The position numbers and the translations under genes are program-made. The notes beneath the pieces were generated by a model. That model saw nothing but the letters and a program-made list of their open reading frames with translations. It did no database searches and had not been told where the DNA came from. Below are positions 1 to 11,999 of a DNA stretch of 64,000 nucleotides, piece by piece; the first letter of the stretch is position 1; each line of letters starts with the position of its first letter. Where the stretch lies: contig OX638132.1 of NCBI GenBank assembly GCA_951804985.1, forward strand, positions 41,413,152-41,477,151, written 5' to 3'. The DNA comes from Dryomyza anilis (Eukaryota; Arthropoda; Insecta; Diptera; Dryomyzidae).

Positions 1-1648
1 TTTCATTTTATTTACTCACTTATATCTTCTATAGTCTTCACCCAAGTAATTACTTTGTGGCAACTTAAGTGGTAGCCACACAGTTGCCATTAAAGTGTTT
101 GTTCTAAATCATGCGATATATAATTATTTGCCACCCAATTGCCAGTCAAAAAGCCCCGGGGCGAAGCTTAGTTGCCACAAATTTTGATCCATTAAAGTTT
201 TGGTTCACCTAGTTGGAACTTGAACTGTAAGTTATGTCTAGATTAAAAATAAAAATAATAAAGATCGATCATACGCAGTGCCATTAACGAATGTTTGTTC
301 TGTAATAAAAAATATGCATGGCATTGTAATAGAGTATTTACGACAAACTACAACTCTAATTTAACAAACGGTTCAAGTTTTCGGGTTAAAGCTTATATTC
401 TACCCCCTTTAATTTTTACGCTCATACAAAAAAATGCAATTTGTGAAAATTTATTAAAATTGTGATTTTCAAATTAAATTCAAAATTTTTAAAATTATGC
501 TTTTGCGGATGTATGTTTTTGCAACACAACTTTCCATAAACATATGTAATGGATGTCAGAAATATGTCTTGTATAATATTATACATTTATTAAATTTTAA
601 AGTTAATTAGCTACATTATATATAAACATGTTCCTATTACGTTCTTCATTTTATACTTGCCCCATATATGGAACATAATACATTTAATAATTTTCCACTT
701 TTTGCCACCTAATAGTGTTGTAATTAAAATGTCGGTTGCTTTGGCTTGTGTCCAAATATCGCAAGTTCCATTTATAATTACCCATGATGTCCTACCAGAG
801 AATGCCCAACGTTGAACTTCCATTTTTATTATCATGAAATAATTAATACAAGTCTTTTCTTCTAAGACATACCTTTATTTAATTAAAGTTTGACTTATAA
901 AGGAAACACGTCTGCACTCTAATGCAGTTAAAAACATATCCAACTTAAAATATATTCTTAACCTCTACTCATCACCTCGGTCGCATCAATATTTACAAAC
1001 TCCAGATCGGAGTGTCATCATATTGTGAAATAATCAATTCGTATTGGGGTGATCGTGAGAAAAACTTCTATGTGCTTTAGTTGTCTGTACGCGCATGCAG
1101 GTGCCACCTGATGAGGCTTACATTACAACCAATATATTTGTTGTTGTCATCATAAGTGTATCATATAAGTGTATCAAATAAGTGTATGAGAAAAATATGA
1201 ATGCATGCATAACAGTAAGCATTTTTGGTGTTACATTATTATGATTAATATGAATATGCCATTGTGCTTACTGGCGATGTGCAGATTTTTCAAACTAAAA
1301 GAAAAAGTATTTCTGATATACAGCATTCTTCCCCCCTTATTTTAAGAAAAAAATATTATTAATTAAATAATAATAGTTTTTTACATTGTTAATATCTTGA
1401 TAAAATTCTTATAGTGTAGATCATTTTATTTAAAAAAAAATTGGTATTTGCCCAACTTTCTAATTATTTGGCTGCATTAGCCCGCCTTTAGTCTAAACAT
1501 CTGAATTATAAAAGGAAATTAAATACAAACATAACCTGATCCCGATGTTTTTAGTGTTGACTGTTGCTGCCACTCTTCGATTGCTGGTTGCTGCGATTGC
1601 GTAGTGTTGTTAGCTGCACTTTATTTATTGCTGCCACTGTTTCAACAA
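1..1648. repeat. 1.64-kb direct repeat, copy 1 (left end cut by window)
   Basis: This stretch is repeated almost base for base at 9128-10767 in the same orientation. Differences are a few substitutions and small indels, including about 26 bp present near 1515 and absent near 10658. Inside it, from about 49, is a copy of the element family whose complete version lies at 6888-8698 (starts CCCAAGTAA, then CTTTGTGGCAAC). Homology between copies ends in CAACA at 1647, where copy 2 runs into a MITE. No convincing ORF is present. The match already holds at base 1, so the repeat probably continues left of the window. Confidence 0.9.
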
Positions 1649-2661
1649 ACATTGTTTTCATCTTTTGTCTTGATTTTTCTTAGCTTTTAAAATTTGATGT
1701 CTTCTATGTTGCGTTGTTTTTCAGTCAAATTGAATCGTACTTTGTTGAGAGCAGATACTAAAATTGATAATTTTGTAATTTTATATTTCTGAATATTAAT
1801 ACGGATTTGTCTTCTTTAAATGTTTTGAGAAATTTTCTTCTTAGATAGTTTTTCTAGCGGAATTGTCATGTTGTTTTTTTTTTTTTGTAATTTGACGTTG
1901 TTGTTCTATTATATTTCACTTGTTGTAACAATATTCGAAAACGTATATTCTTGGTTCTTAATGTTTTTAATTTTCGTCTTCTCCAAAATTTTTTAAGAAA
2001 TTATGTTCATTTGTTGAAGAAATTTCAGTATAATATGAAATTTTGTGATTTTGTGTAATTGTGATAAGTTTGTTGATTTGTTAATTTTATTTTTTCAATG
2101 AGGTTCGCATTCAACATATTTACATAATGTTATTTAGTATATATAAGATGTAAAATGTTGTTGCATTATTATGGTAAAATGGTTGCAACTTTCTTTGCTG
2201 ATTTGTCAAACTTCTACATCCATATCCATAGGGTAGCGCCTTTCTCTTATTAAACATGTATTGATATCTAATTGTTGTCGTCCGCGCCATAACTCTCACA
2301 TGTCGTTTTATCATTCTTATTTTGTACTTCATTACATTGCATTACCATTTCAGACCTTTTCCCAACAAAAATAAACGACTTTCTTTGGAAATTAAAATTT
2401 CAGCATATTGTCTTTTACGTTAATTTTTTTTTTTTTGTTTGGTGGATTGCTTGTTTTTCTTCGTGCATGTTTTACTTCTTTGTGTGCTTCGTCGTGGTTG
2501 CAGTTCATTTGCAGAATCAGGATTATTATTAAAATACTTATTACTTGGTTACTAAATCTTCATACTTAATTTAATTTAACATAATTTTTAATTTATATAG
2601 AATATACAAATTTAATATATTTATTGTATGTTTATATTGAACATTTCATTTATTACTTTTA
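1649..2661. other. AT-rich spacer, no gene seen
   Basis: T-rich sequence with long T runs. I find no ORF with coding character, no splice-bounded exon and no recognisable element end before the MITE that starts at 2662. Confidence 0.5.
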
Positions 2662-4679
2662 GGGCCGTTTTCACAATATCTAGTTAAATATTAACTTCCA
2701 CTTTAATCGAAAGTTTGCGCAAAATTCGTTTCTACAATCATCTGTTATATCTGTTTGTCATTTAAATTTTCTTTAACCGATAGAACATGTTTCCGTTATA
2801 TTTATAACCGACAGATTTTGACAATCCATTGAAAAAATTATGCTGCAATTTGTACATAAAATAATTCCCGAAATATCAAAATGCAATGTCGCAAAATATC
2901 AAAAGGTAAATGTCAATAGAAATATTAGCAAAACGGTCTATTGCCATTGCAAATCTATCGTCGCAATATCCAAATATGACGAAAATCAAATTCACAATTT
3001 CATGAAATTTTAAAAATTAAATTTTAATTAATTTATTTATGTCAATTAGTTGACAGATATAACAGAAAATCTATTACAATATCGTTCTAACCGGAGATTA
3101 AATAATTTGTGTTAGTGAAAACGAAAATATTTGACGGAAACTTTATTCTGAAAGTTAGGCTATCTGCCAGTTAATAAACGTACAGATAAATTTTAACCAA
3201 GGATTGAAACCGTAACCAAAACCGAAACCGATATCCGTTTAAAACCGTTTCATTTTTAAAACCGAAACCGTAACCGAAACCGTTATACGAAAATCAGAAA
3301 TAAACCGATATCCAATACCGATATAAACGGTTTCGGTTTTATACCGGTTTAAACGGTTTTTGAAAAAGTATACAAAAAACCAGGAATACATATTTTATTT
3401 TATATAGAAGATCTTAAGTACAATTTCATTAATTAAGTAAAATTTGGAGTTCCCAAAATAAACATTTTTGGTTGTACAAAAATTCACATGTTGTTTTTTG
3501 AGAAACGATATTTCCAAAACAACGGTATTTGGTCTAAAATTTGTTTTTTGTTTCATTAATCGAATTAACAACAAAACACCAGCAACTCCAAGCAAAATTT
3601 TTACGTTAAAAAATGATTCAAATTTTAATAATATTGGTTTTTTTCTTTATTTTATTAGTAAAATATATAGGGGAGCTTGGGGTAAAGTGGAACAAGTTTT
3701 GAAAACTTCATTTGAATATTTTTTAAATTCTTTTAAAGGATCTATTCAATAGAATACCATTTATAAGTCTTCTAATGGATTTTTGACTGATGTTTCAAAA
3801 CAGCTCAATTTCGGACAGAAACAAAACAATGGTAATGCAAGAAAAATGTAAAAAAAGTTTTAAATTATTAACATCTCAGTAACTATTTAAGAAAATACGA
3901 AAATTGAAGTGCAAGTATGACAAGTTTAAACATTTCAAGTATAAGGTAGATATTTGTTTACGTTAGTGATGATTAAAAATTTCTTGTTCTTGCATCTTGT
4001 TCTTGCATTTTTTTTGCAAGAACAAAAACGAGAACAAGATCGAGATTTTGCAAAAAAAAAAAGAATAAGAGCAAGTGCAAGACTAAGACTGCAAGAAAAG
4101 GAAGACTTGCGTTTTTGTTTGATTTTAATGTATTTATTATGTTTTTAAGGTAATAATGATATACAAAATAATTCATGATATAACTAAATATTGAACAACA
4201 AGTAACAATGGAAAGCGTGCAAAATATTTATGAACGTGAACATTAATGAAGATGTGTTTTTGTCAATTCTAAAGAATATAAGCATCTTAAAAATAAGGCC
4301 TGTGAAGCACTTTTGAAGCGGTAAATAGCTTTAAAAGTGCTTCAAAAGTCGCTTCAAAAAGATAAAATAGACAAAACAATGTTTTTTTCTCTTTTCTTCG
4401 CTACGCAAGTTCGTACATCGATTGTGCATATGCAAAATAATATATTAACATTTTCACAGTGAGATATATTTAGCTGATATATTGCTTTTTGTGTTTTTCT
4501 TTTTTCACAAATCCGCTGATTCGTTTGAAAGTGCAACAACAACAAAAATGCGAATAAAGCAGCATCCAAGCTTTTGATAGAATTTTGGCGGGAAATTTTT
4601 TGTACCACAAATAGAACTCGTTGTTGTTGCCAACTAGAGAGCTGTACTAGATACATACATGTAGTGTGGTGCCGTGCAT

Positions 4680-4752
4680 CTGTCCGTTGTCATGCGACTG
4701 TCTGTTGTCATGCGTCTGTCCGTTGTCATGCGTCTGTCTGTTGTCATGCGTC
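4680..4752. repeat. 18-bp tandem repeat inside hAT-like copy 1
   Basis: About four units of CTGTCYGTTGTCATGCGW. The same array, on the other strand, lies in copy 2 (about 27520-27608) and copy 3 (about 31971-32048), so it belongs to the element. It opens short reading frames that are periodic artefacts. Confidence 0.85.
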
Positions 4753-5013
4753 TGTTTGAGGGTTGTCGTTGTGAAAGTGTGTGTATACGAATCGTAATCG
4801 TTATTGTTATATTCTCTTCTTTCTGTTAGTATTCGCTTAGTAGCGTTTGAGTTTGTGCATGGTGTTCGCAAAGAAAAATGTTACTCTGCAAGATATTATT
4901 TGAGTTCTCTTGACATACGGTACGTGTAGCATACGGATTTTTTTAATCTGTGACGAAAACAGAAATATGCTTATACGAAATATTCCTTATATTTATTGTA
5001 TATCGTATACTGT

Positions 5014-5260
5014 ATATCGTCGTTGTAGAACGAAAAGTCACCAAATACATTTTTATGAAAAGCTTAATTTTCGAGTTTGTTGATTAATATTATAAAAAGT
5101 AATTGATGCATTTTTAAAGTTGAAATATCTATTGATAGATTTACATTTTCTTATCATGTGGTAAAAAAAATGGAGATCATCGATTAAAAATTGACAGATA
5201 CATAAACATGTTTGTAAAAAATATTTAGCATTTTGAAATTGTATTTGGTGACTTTTCGTT
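5014..5260. repeat. Nested inverted-repeat segment (ATATCGTCGTTGTAGAACG family)
   Basis: The segment is bounded by GAACGAAAAGTCACCAAATAC and its reverse complement. A free-standing copy with both full ends lies at 24163-24422. Shorter versions occupy the same place in hAT-like copies 2 (27025-27238) and 3 (31594-31695). It was therefore probably a MITE that landed in the ancestor of the hAT-like family and then travelled with it. Confidence 0.75.
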
Positions 5261-6131
5261 CATTTTATTATGGCCTTGAGATTTTGAATTGTCTTGTCAA
5301 CATCACTTTTTTTATACAATTATTTTTTTATTTGTTAATTCTTGTTAAAATATAATTAAAATTTTTATGTTATTGGATTTTTTTTTTGTTAGTAAAATGT
5401 TGAAGAAATTGAAAATATGGAAAATAAGTAACTTAAATACAATTAGTGTTCAAATTCTATTCGTTTTCATATTTAATATGCATTTTAAGATATTTGTCTT
5501 CGATCTTTATTTAAAATTTAAAAGATTAAGATTAACATTTCTTGCCTTGCTCTTGCCATTGATCATCACTAGTTTACATATATTGCAGTTAACAAAATTG
5601 TTGAAATTTAATTTCTTTGGCTTTTATGGATGAAAATTGTACAAAATTCATCTTCTTTTCAATTCAGATCATATATCAGGTGTAGTCAATATGTTGCTTT
5701 TCATTGGTTTGTGGTCACGAAATTTTAAATTAAATTTTTTTCTTGACGTAATCAATTAAATAATTCATATAACACAATATTTTTACTGAAATAACAACAA
5801 ACATTGTTTAAATTACGTTTCCCACTTTACCCCAGTAATTTAGGACCATATAAAAAATGTAAAATTATTTGAAAAATATGGAAATAAAGAAAATGTATAC
5901 AAAAACCGAAATCAAAACCGAAACCGTAACATGGAACCGGTATACCGAAACCGTTTCGTTATAAAAACTTAAAACCGAAACCGTAACCGTAACCGAAACC
6001 GAAACGCGGAAAAAACCGAAACCGAAATCGAAACCGTTATTCGTTTAGGTTTCAATCCTTGATTTTAACGTAACCGAACATTGTGAAAACGGCCCTTAAT
6101 AAAATTTACATGTACCTTAGAAATCTTTAAT

Positions 6132-6234
6132 TATACCCTACACTAAGGGCCGTTTTCACAATGTTCGGTTACGTTAAAATTTATCTGTGGGTTTGTTAAC
6201 TGGCAGATAGCATAACTTTCAGAATAAAGTTTCC
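6132..6234. mobile_element. DINE-1-like 5' tip (6132-6146) carrying a MITE 5' fragment (copy B)
   Basis: TATACCCTACACTAA matches the first bases of the DINE-1-like element at 27841. At 6147 it passes directly into the MITE end GGGCCGTTTTCACAAT. The MITE sequence stops at about 6234, and the same MITE stretch starts again at 10765 (copy C). The rest of the DINE-1-like element resumes at 11337 after TAA. One DINE-1-like element was thus hit by a MITE, and the MITE was later opened by 4.5 kb of other DNA. Confidence 0.75.
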
Positions 6235-6887
6235 ATCTTTGATCCGTACAACACCGTTGATGTTGGTTTGGGTATAGTTGGTTATAAACCCGATCTGCAG
6301 ACTAGAGAAATATGTGGAAATTGGCAGGTAAGCGCCAAATTATACAATTTATTACATTTGAAATAACATATGTTTCTATATGCTTCGAGACCATCAACTG
6401 ATGAGGACATCGAGAAGCAAATTGCGCGCGAGTCCAATTTACAGTGGTGCCGCGAAAATCTGAGGCAATAGGCGAATGCCCCGGCGATCAGCGAGTGCAG
6501 CCAATGCTGCCTCATCGAAAGCAACATCCTTCATCTCGTTGGTAACAGTACCACTGCAAGAACAACTTTCACCATAGCATTGGTGCGTCTGCAAGTATTT
6601 CGCATACTCTACAAAATCTCTAAATCCGATCAATGGCTACGATAAGAAACATGATGTTGATGGCGGTAGATTTGTCAGCGGCGATACTGCAACAGTTCGT
6701 GGGACAACATCGGCAACTCATCTCTCAGCATCGGCGGTGGATGCGAAAATAGCGAAAAACAGTCTCATGCGCAGCAGTAAAAGCGACGACGTGATGATAA
6801 TGCATTCACCGCTGCTGCAGCCTCGATGGTGAGCATTTGTTAATTGGTCGAAAAATTAGGAGGTTGTACCAACCGCCTAGTCAGCAA
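6235..6887. other. GC-richer, gene-like tract of unknown origin
   Basis: Base composition rises here and both strands show short peptides of normal complexity. On plus, VGLGIVGYKPDLQTREICG is followed by a GTAAGC donor at 6328, and DEDIEKQIARESNLQWC starts near 6395. On minus, a 64-codon frame (6633-6439) contains FRDFVEYAKYLQTHQCYGE. Frames do not join cleanly: the apparent donor and acceptor phases disagree and stops interrupt. It may be a captured and rearranged host gene fragment. I cannot name the gene. Confidence 0.35.
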
Positions 6888-8698
6888 CCCAAGTAACCAC
6901 TTTGTGGCAACTTATGTGGTAGCCACACAGTTGCAATTAAAGTTTTTGTTCGAAATCATGCGAAATATACTTATTTGCCACCAATTTCCAATCAAGAAGC
7001 CCCAGGGCGAAGCTTAGTTGCCACAAATTTTTATCCATTAAAGTTTCGGTTCACCCATTTGGAACTTGAACTGTAATTTTAACTTGAACTATAATTTACA
7101 AAGACAACAAAGATGATTACCAGAAATATCACAGCCCTAAATATCAAGTTATTTACAAATTATTCAGGTCGTCTTTGAGACAACCATCTCTCAAACAGCC
7201 GTCAAATACGATAAATATTGCTAGCAACCATCTTTCCAATTTACGTTTATTTATAGCAACCATCAACTAAACATCTTACAAATAGGTAGATAGTTGATGA
7301 ATAATTGGAAAAGGTACTCCATTAGAATTCGCGGAGTAATTTTATTGAATTGAAAGAAAATGAATCAAATGTATTTTTATTTATTCTAAAAGAGTATCCT
7401 GATTATACATCGCCATCGTCTTTATAAATTCGTCGAAGCTAAAATTGTACAACGACTTGAGACTTCAGAAGAACCAAGTCCGACCGGCCATGCTGTCACT
7501 AAAGTAAGCTCTGAAAGGAAATATTTTCCATCACGTGTTGATAATTTCAATCCCGGGAAATTTTATTTTCACTTTTACCATTATATTGTATTATTTGAGC
7601 TGACACTTTTTACACCATTGGATTTACTTAGTTGCTGTTGATAAATCGAACGTAAGAAAAAAGTACGCCATTTTCTTTTTTTATAGTAGTCAAATGTCAA
7701 AATACCTCAACAGTTTTGTTGCAAATATCCAAGTTCACAGCATGTTTGCTATCAGTCAACTGTAATTGCTGTTGTGGCAAGCATCTGGTTACTATCTTCA
7801 TATATGTCATATTTAAAATTTATTAGTAGTTTTGCTGCAACTATATTGAAACTTATGGGATGTTGGAATATTTGCTACAAGGCGTAAATTTAAAGCAAGA
7901 CTTTCATAAACATCTTGTTTTCTTAGTGTAGATTAAAAATAATAAAGAGCCTACGCAGTGCCATTAACGTGAATGTTTGTCCTGTAATAAAAAATAAAAA
8001 TAAGCTTGGAGTTTTCGGCAAACTACAACTCTAATTTAACAAACGGTTCAAGTTTTCGGGTTAAAGCTTATATTCTACCCCCTCTATTTTTTACGCGCAC
8101 ACAAAAAAATGAAATTTGAGAATTTTTTTTAAAATTGTGATCTTTTTAATTTGTTAAATTATACTATTCCGACTGTCCTTTTTTACAACCCATCGTTCAA
8201 TGGACATATGTAGTGGATAATAAATATTTTATGTATAATAAAATACATTTATACCATTTTAAAATTAATTAGCTATATTATTAATAAACATGTTCCTATT
8301 AGGTCCTTCATTATGTTGCATGTAACATATATGGAACATAATACATTTTTTAATTTGCCACTATTTTCCCACGTCATAACAACAAAGTTAGCTCCGCCCA
8401 TTATCGTATATGTTCCATTATCGGAATGTATGACTTACAGCATTGTGACATATTATTGCATTGTCCCAAACATGTTCTCAGCCACCGCTTTGGAACTAAA
8501 TTTATGTTCCATTATCATAATTTACGACTTATATATCACAGCATTGTGACATGGTATTGCGTATTTTTCATACATTTGCAATTTCCACCGCTTTGCAACT
8601 AAAAATTACAAGTTTGCAACACTGGTGTCAGAGGTAACTGAAAAGCTACGCATTTGCTACAGAAGTTTGTGACAATTGTCGACCCGTGGTTACTTGGG
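6888..8698. mobile_element. CCCAAGTAACCAC-family element, complete copy with nested insertion
   Basis: The ends are a perfect 13-bp inverted repeat, CCCAAGTAACCAC ... GTGGTTACTTGGG. The interior matches 49-700 and about 9176-9830 with moderate divergence, except for 830 bp inserted at 7099-7928. Without that, the element is about 980 bp. No coding capacity is seen and the target duplication is unclear (AA on the left, CA on the right), so I do not assign a superfamily. Confidence 0.75.
7099..7928. mobile_element. TA-target DNA element (CACTAAGAAAAC family), nested
   Basis: The right end is GTTTTCTTAGTG. The left end is a decayed form of its reverse complement (CAAAGACAACAAAGATG). TA flanks both sides (7097-7098, 7929-7930). 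The related site in copy 1 of the host repeat (near 240, TGTCTAGATT) has a single TA and no insert, which supplies the empty site. A longer relative lies at 44030-45616. TA duplication points to the Tc1/mariner group. No transposase is present. Confidence 0.75.
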
Positions 8699-8708
8699 CA
8701 CCAATTCG

Positions 8709-8755
8709 AAATTGGGGGTTATGTCTGTCGATGTCTCGGACATAACCCCCAATTT
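8709..8755. repeat. Perfect 17-bp hairpin with G5/C5 tracts
   Basis: AAATTGGGGGTTATGTC (8709-8725) is followed after 13 nt by its exact reverse complement (8739-8755). Further copies of the arm (CATAACCCCCATTGGCGG and GGTTATGTC) occur at 8811-8833. It may be part of an unrecognised element; function unknown. Confidence 0.8.
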
Positions 8756-9127
8756 TTCGAATATTTGGGGTTGATGTACAACTTTATTTGGACTATGAAT
8801 TCGGCCATAACCCCCATTGGCGGTTATGTCTGATTTTATATTTTTGAACTTTTTTTAAATACGAATTTATTTATTTTGTTGATTTTGTTTTTATTTATAT
8901 TTTTTAAATACAATTTTTTGTTAAATTTTTAACTAAATTGTTTTGTAAATAAAATTGCATTCTTCTCATTAATGAATAAAACATAGATATAACATTAATT
9001 TGTTATTTTTAGAATTTTTGTAAACTGAAACGCCGCAGGCCAAATTTATGTCCGCATAGCAACGTGGACCGAGCACCCTTCAACTTATTTGTTCGTATTA
9101 ATTCATATTTTTTTTTAATGACACATT
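8756..9127. other. AT-rich spacer
   Basis: No gene is seen. The last 50 bp (from about 9080) resemble 30630-30680 and form the left part of the repeat that continues into 9128. Confidence 0.4.
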
Positions 9128-10767
9128 TTCATTTTATTTACTCACTTATATCTTCTATAGTCTTCACCCAAGTAATCACTTTGTGGTAACTTAAGTGGTA
9201 GCCACACAGTTGCCATTAAAGTGTTTGTTCTAAATCATGCGATATATAATTATTTGCCACCCAATTGCCAGTCAAAAAGCCCCGGGGCGAAGCTTAGTTG
9301 CCACAAATTTTGATCCATTAAAGTTTCGGTTCACCTATTTGGAACTTGAACTGTAAGTTATGTCTAGATTAAAAATAAAAATAATAAAGATCGATCATAC
9401 GCAGTGCCATTAACGTAAATGTTTGTCCTGTAATAAAAAATATGCATGGCATTGTAATAGAGTATTTACGAACAGAGTTTTCGACAAACTACAACTCTAA
9501 TTTAACAAACGGTTCAAGTTTTCGGGTTAAAGCTTATATTCTACCCCCTTTAATTTTTACGCTCATACAAAAAAATGCAATTTGTGAAAATTTATCAATA
9601 TTGTGATTTTCAAATTAAATTCAAAATTTTTAAAATTATGCTTTTGCGGATGTATATTTTTGCAACACAACTTTCCATAAACATATGTAATGGATGTCAG
9701 AAATATGTCTTGTATAATATTATACATTTATTAAATTTTAAAGTTAATTAGCTACATTATATATAAACATGTTCCTATTACGTTCTTCATTCTATACTTG
9801 CCCCATATATGGAACATAATACATTTAATAATTTTCCACTTTTTGCCATCTAATAGTGTTGTAATTAAAATGTCGGTTGCTTTGGCTTGTGTCCAAATAT
9901 CGCAAGTTCCATTTATAATTACCCATGATGCCCTACCAGAGAATGCCTAACGTTGAACTTCCATTTTTATTATCATGAAATAAATAATACAAGTCTTTTC
10001 TTCTAAGACATACTTTTATTTAATTAAAGTTTGACTTATAAAGGAAACACGTCTGCACTCTAATGCAGTTAAAAACATATCCAACTTAAAATATATTCTT
10101 AACATCTACTCATCACCTCGGTCGCATCAATATTTACAAACTCCAGATCGGAGTGTCATCATATTGTGAAATAATCAATTCGTATTGGAGTGATCGTGAG
10201 AAAAACTTCTATGTGCTTTAGTTGTCTGTACGCGCATGCAGGTGCCACCTGATGAGGCTTACATTACAACCAATATATTTGTTGTTGTCATCGTAAGTGT
10301 ATAAGAATAAGTGTATCAAATAAGTGTATGAGAAAAATATGAATGCATGCATAACAGTAAGCATTTTTGGTGTTACATTATTATGATTAATATGAATATG
10401 TCATTGTGCTTACTGGCGATGTGCAGATTTTTCAAACTAAAAGAAAAAGTATTTCTGATATACAGCATTCTTCCCCCCTTATTTTAAGAAAAAAATATTA
10501 TTAATTAAATAATAATAGTTTTTTACATTGTTAATATCTTGATAAAATTCTTATAGTGTAGATCATTTTATTTAAAAAAAAATTGGTATTTGCCCAACTT
10601 TCTAATTATTTGGCTGCATTAGCCCGCCTTTAGTCTAAACATCTGAATTATAAAAGGATCCCGATGTTTTTAGTGTTGACTGCTGCTGCCACTCTTCGAT
10701 TGCTGGTTGCTGCGATTGCGTAGTGTTGTTAGCTGCACTTTATTTATTGCTGCCACTGTTTCAACAA
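9128..10767. repeat. 1.64-kb direct repeat, copy 2
   Basis: This is a near-identical, same-orientation copy of 1-1648. The right junction falls in CAACA, a few bases shared by the repeat and by the MITE that follows, which suggests a microhomology junction. The start codons and frames seen in either copy are not conserved between them, so I call no gene. Confidence 0.9.
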
Positions 10768-11336
10768 TGTTCGGTTACGTTAAAATTTATCTGTAGGTTT
10801 GTTAACTGGCAGATAGCATAACTTTCAGAATAAAGTTTCCGTTAAATAATTTCGTTTTCACCAACAAAAATTATTTAACTTCCGATCAGAACGATATTGT
10901 AATAGATTTTCTGTCATATCTGGAAACTAATTGACATAAATAAATTAATTCAAATTTAATTTTTCAAATTTAAATTTTCATGAAATTGCGAATTTGTTTG
11001 TCGTCATATTTGGATATTGCGACGACAGATTTGTAATCGCAATAGACCGTATTTCTAATATGTCTATTGCCATTTACCATATGATATTTTGCGACATTGC
11101 ATTTGGTATTTCGGGAACAATTTTGTGGAAAAATTGCAGCATAATTTTTTCAATGGATTGTCAAAATCTGTCGGTTATAAATATAACGGAAACATGTTCT
11201 ATCGGTTAAAGTATCTGACGATTAAAGAAAATTTCAATGACAAACAGATATAACAAATGATTGTGAAAACGAATTTTGCCCAAACTATCGGTTAAAGTGG
11301 AAGTTATTATTTAACTAGATATTGTGAAAACGGATC
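10765..11336. mobile_element. PIF/Harbinger-type MITE, copy C (lacks about 12 bp of one end)
   Basis: It is homologous over its length to MITE copy A in reverse orientation. It begins at CAATGTTCGGTTACG and ends ATTGTGAAAACGGATC, followed by TAA (11337-11339). The matching TAA lies at 6144-6146 in front of copy B. Copies B and C therefore look like the two sides of one insertion, with about 76 bp of the 5' region present on both sides. Confidence 0.8.
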
Positions 11337-11999
11337 TAAGAGAAAGGGTATATTCAGTTTGGTACGTCGTTTGTAACACCCAGAAGGAAGCATCTCCGGT
11401 ATGGAAAAGTATATATATTCTTGATCAGCATGACCTCCTGAGTCGATGTCCGTCGGTCTGTCCGCCTGTTGAAATCCCTACTACTTAAACAATTGAAGAG
11501 TTAGATAAATGAAACTCATAATTTGGATTACTTATATACCTACGCTGTATGTGCGCTGTATTGGGCAGATCGGTCCATTGTGACCTGTGATCTTACCATA
11601 TATATTCAAATACCTCATATTAAATTTACATCTACAGATCAATTTTACTGTATACGTGCTTAGATAAACTTTTTTGGTCAAATATATATTGAAGTCATGC
11701 TCAAATACATAAAAATAATGTTTTCCGCGGATACGACTTGTGGTTCCCAAAAAAAAATATCGAAATTCGGTACACCTACCCATTTGTAAATATGGGTACC
11801 AAATGAATGGAAATTCTTCAGCGATTGAAATTTTGAATTTATTTTCAGGAATCGTATACCCTGGTGACCACTGAATGGTAACCACACATATGTGTAGGGT
11901 ATTTATAGTCGGCTTAGACCGACTATAATTTTGATAATTCTAACTATCATAATAACACCAAATTTAAAATTTCCCATGTAATCTAATCTTCCCAACTTG
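11337..11999. mobile_element. DINE-1/INE-1-like (Helitron-related) element, copy 1, main body
   Basis: It shares nearly its whole length with 27841-28544. Both carry AGTATATATATTCTTGATCA followed by a GTCTGTCCG-type tract, as in the Drosophila INE-1/DINE-1 family (Helitron-related, non-autonomous; recalled, not searched). Near the 3' end is the hairpin TATAGTCGG-CTTAGA-CCGACTATA (11904-11927), as expected for a Helitron-like terminus. The 5' tip is separated and lies at 6132-6146. The reading frame at 11885-11532 is not conserved in the second copy and is not a gene. Confidence 0.75.

Larger units (their letters stand above)
3198..6061. mobile_element. Non-autonomous hAT-like element, copy 1
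   Basis: The ends are CAAGGATTGAAACC and its reverse complement, flanked by a perfect 8-bp duplication, ATTTTAAC (3190-3197 and 6062-6069). Eight-base duplications with short ends of this type define hAT elements. Both terminal 150-200 bp are packed with AAACCG/CGGTTT steps, including stretches of CCGAAACCGTAACCG. Subterminal hexamer arrays bind transposase in maize Ac (AAACGG), so I infer these are transposase-binding sites. No transposase ORF is present. The interior carries an 18-bp tandem repeat (4680-4752) and a nested inverted-repeat segment (5014-5260), both shared with copies 2 and 3. It splits MITE copy A, so it is younger than that MITE. Confidence 0.88.
2662..6095. mobile_element. 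PIF/Harbinger (Tourist-like) MITE, copy A, split by an hAT-like insertion
   Basis: The ends are GGGCCGTTTTCACAAT and its exact reverse complement, flanked by TTA at 2659-2661 and 6096-6098. A 3-bp TTA/TAA target duplication with GGGCC-type ends is the signature of the PIF/Harbinger superfamily. Without the insertion at 3198-6061 and one copy of its duplicated target, the element is about 562 bp, with no coding capacity. Copy C (10765-11336) is the same family in the opposite orientation; copy B is a short 5' piece at 6147-6234. Confidence 0.85.

Noticed and set aside
3468..5633. ORFs inside hAT-like copy 1, with counterparts in copies 2 and 3
   Set aside because: Frames shift or stop differently among the three copies, and none resembles a transposase.
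11532..11885. 117-codon minus-strand ORF
   Set aside because: It lies inside a DINE-1-like repeat and is not open in the second copy (27841-28544).
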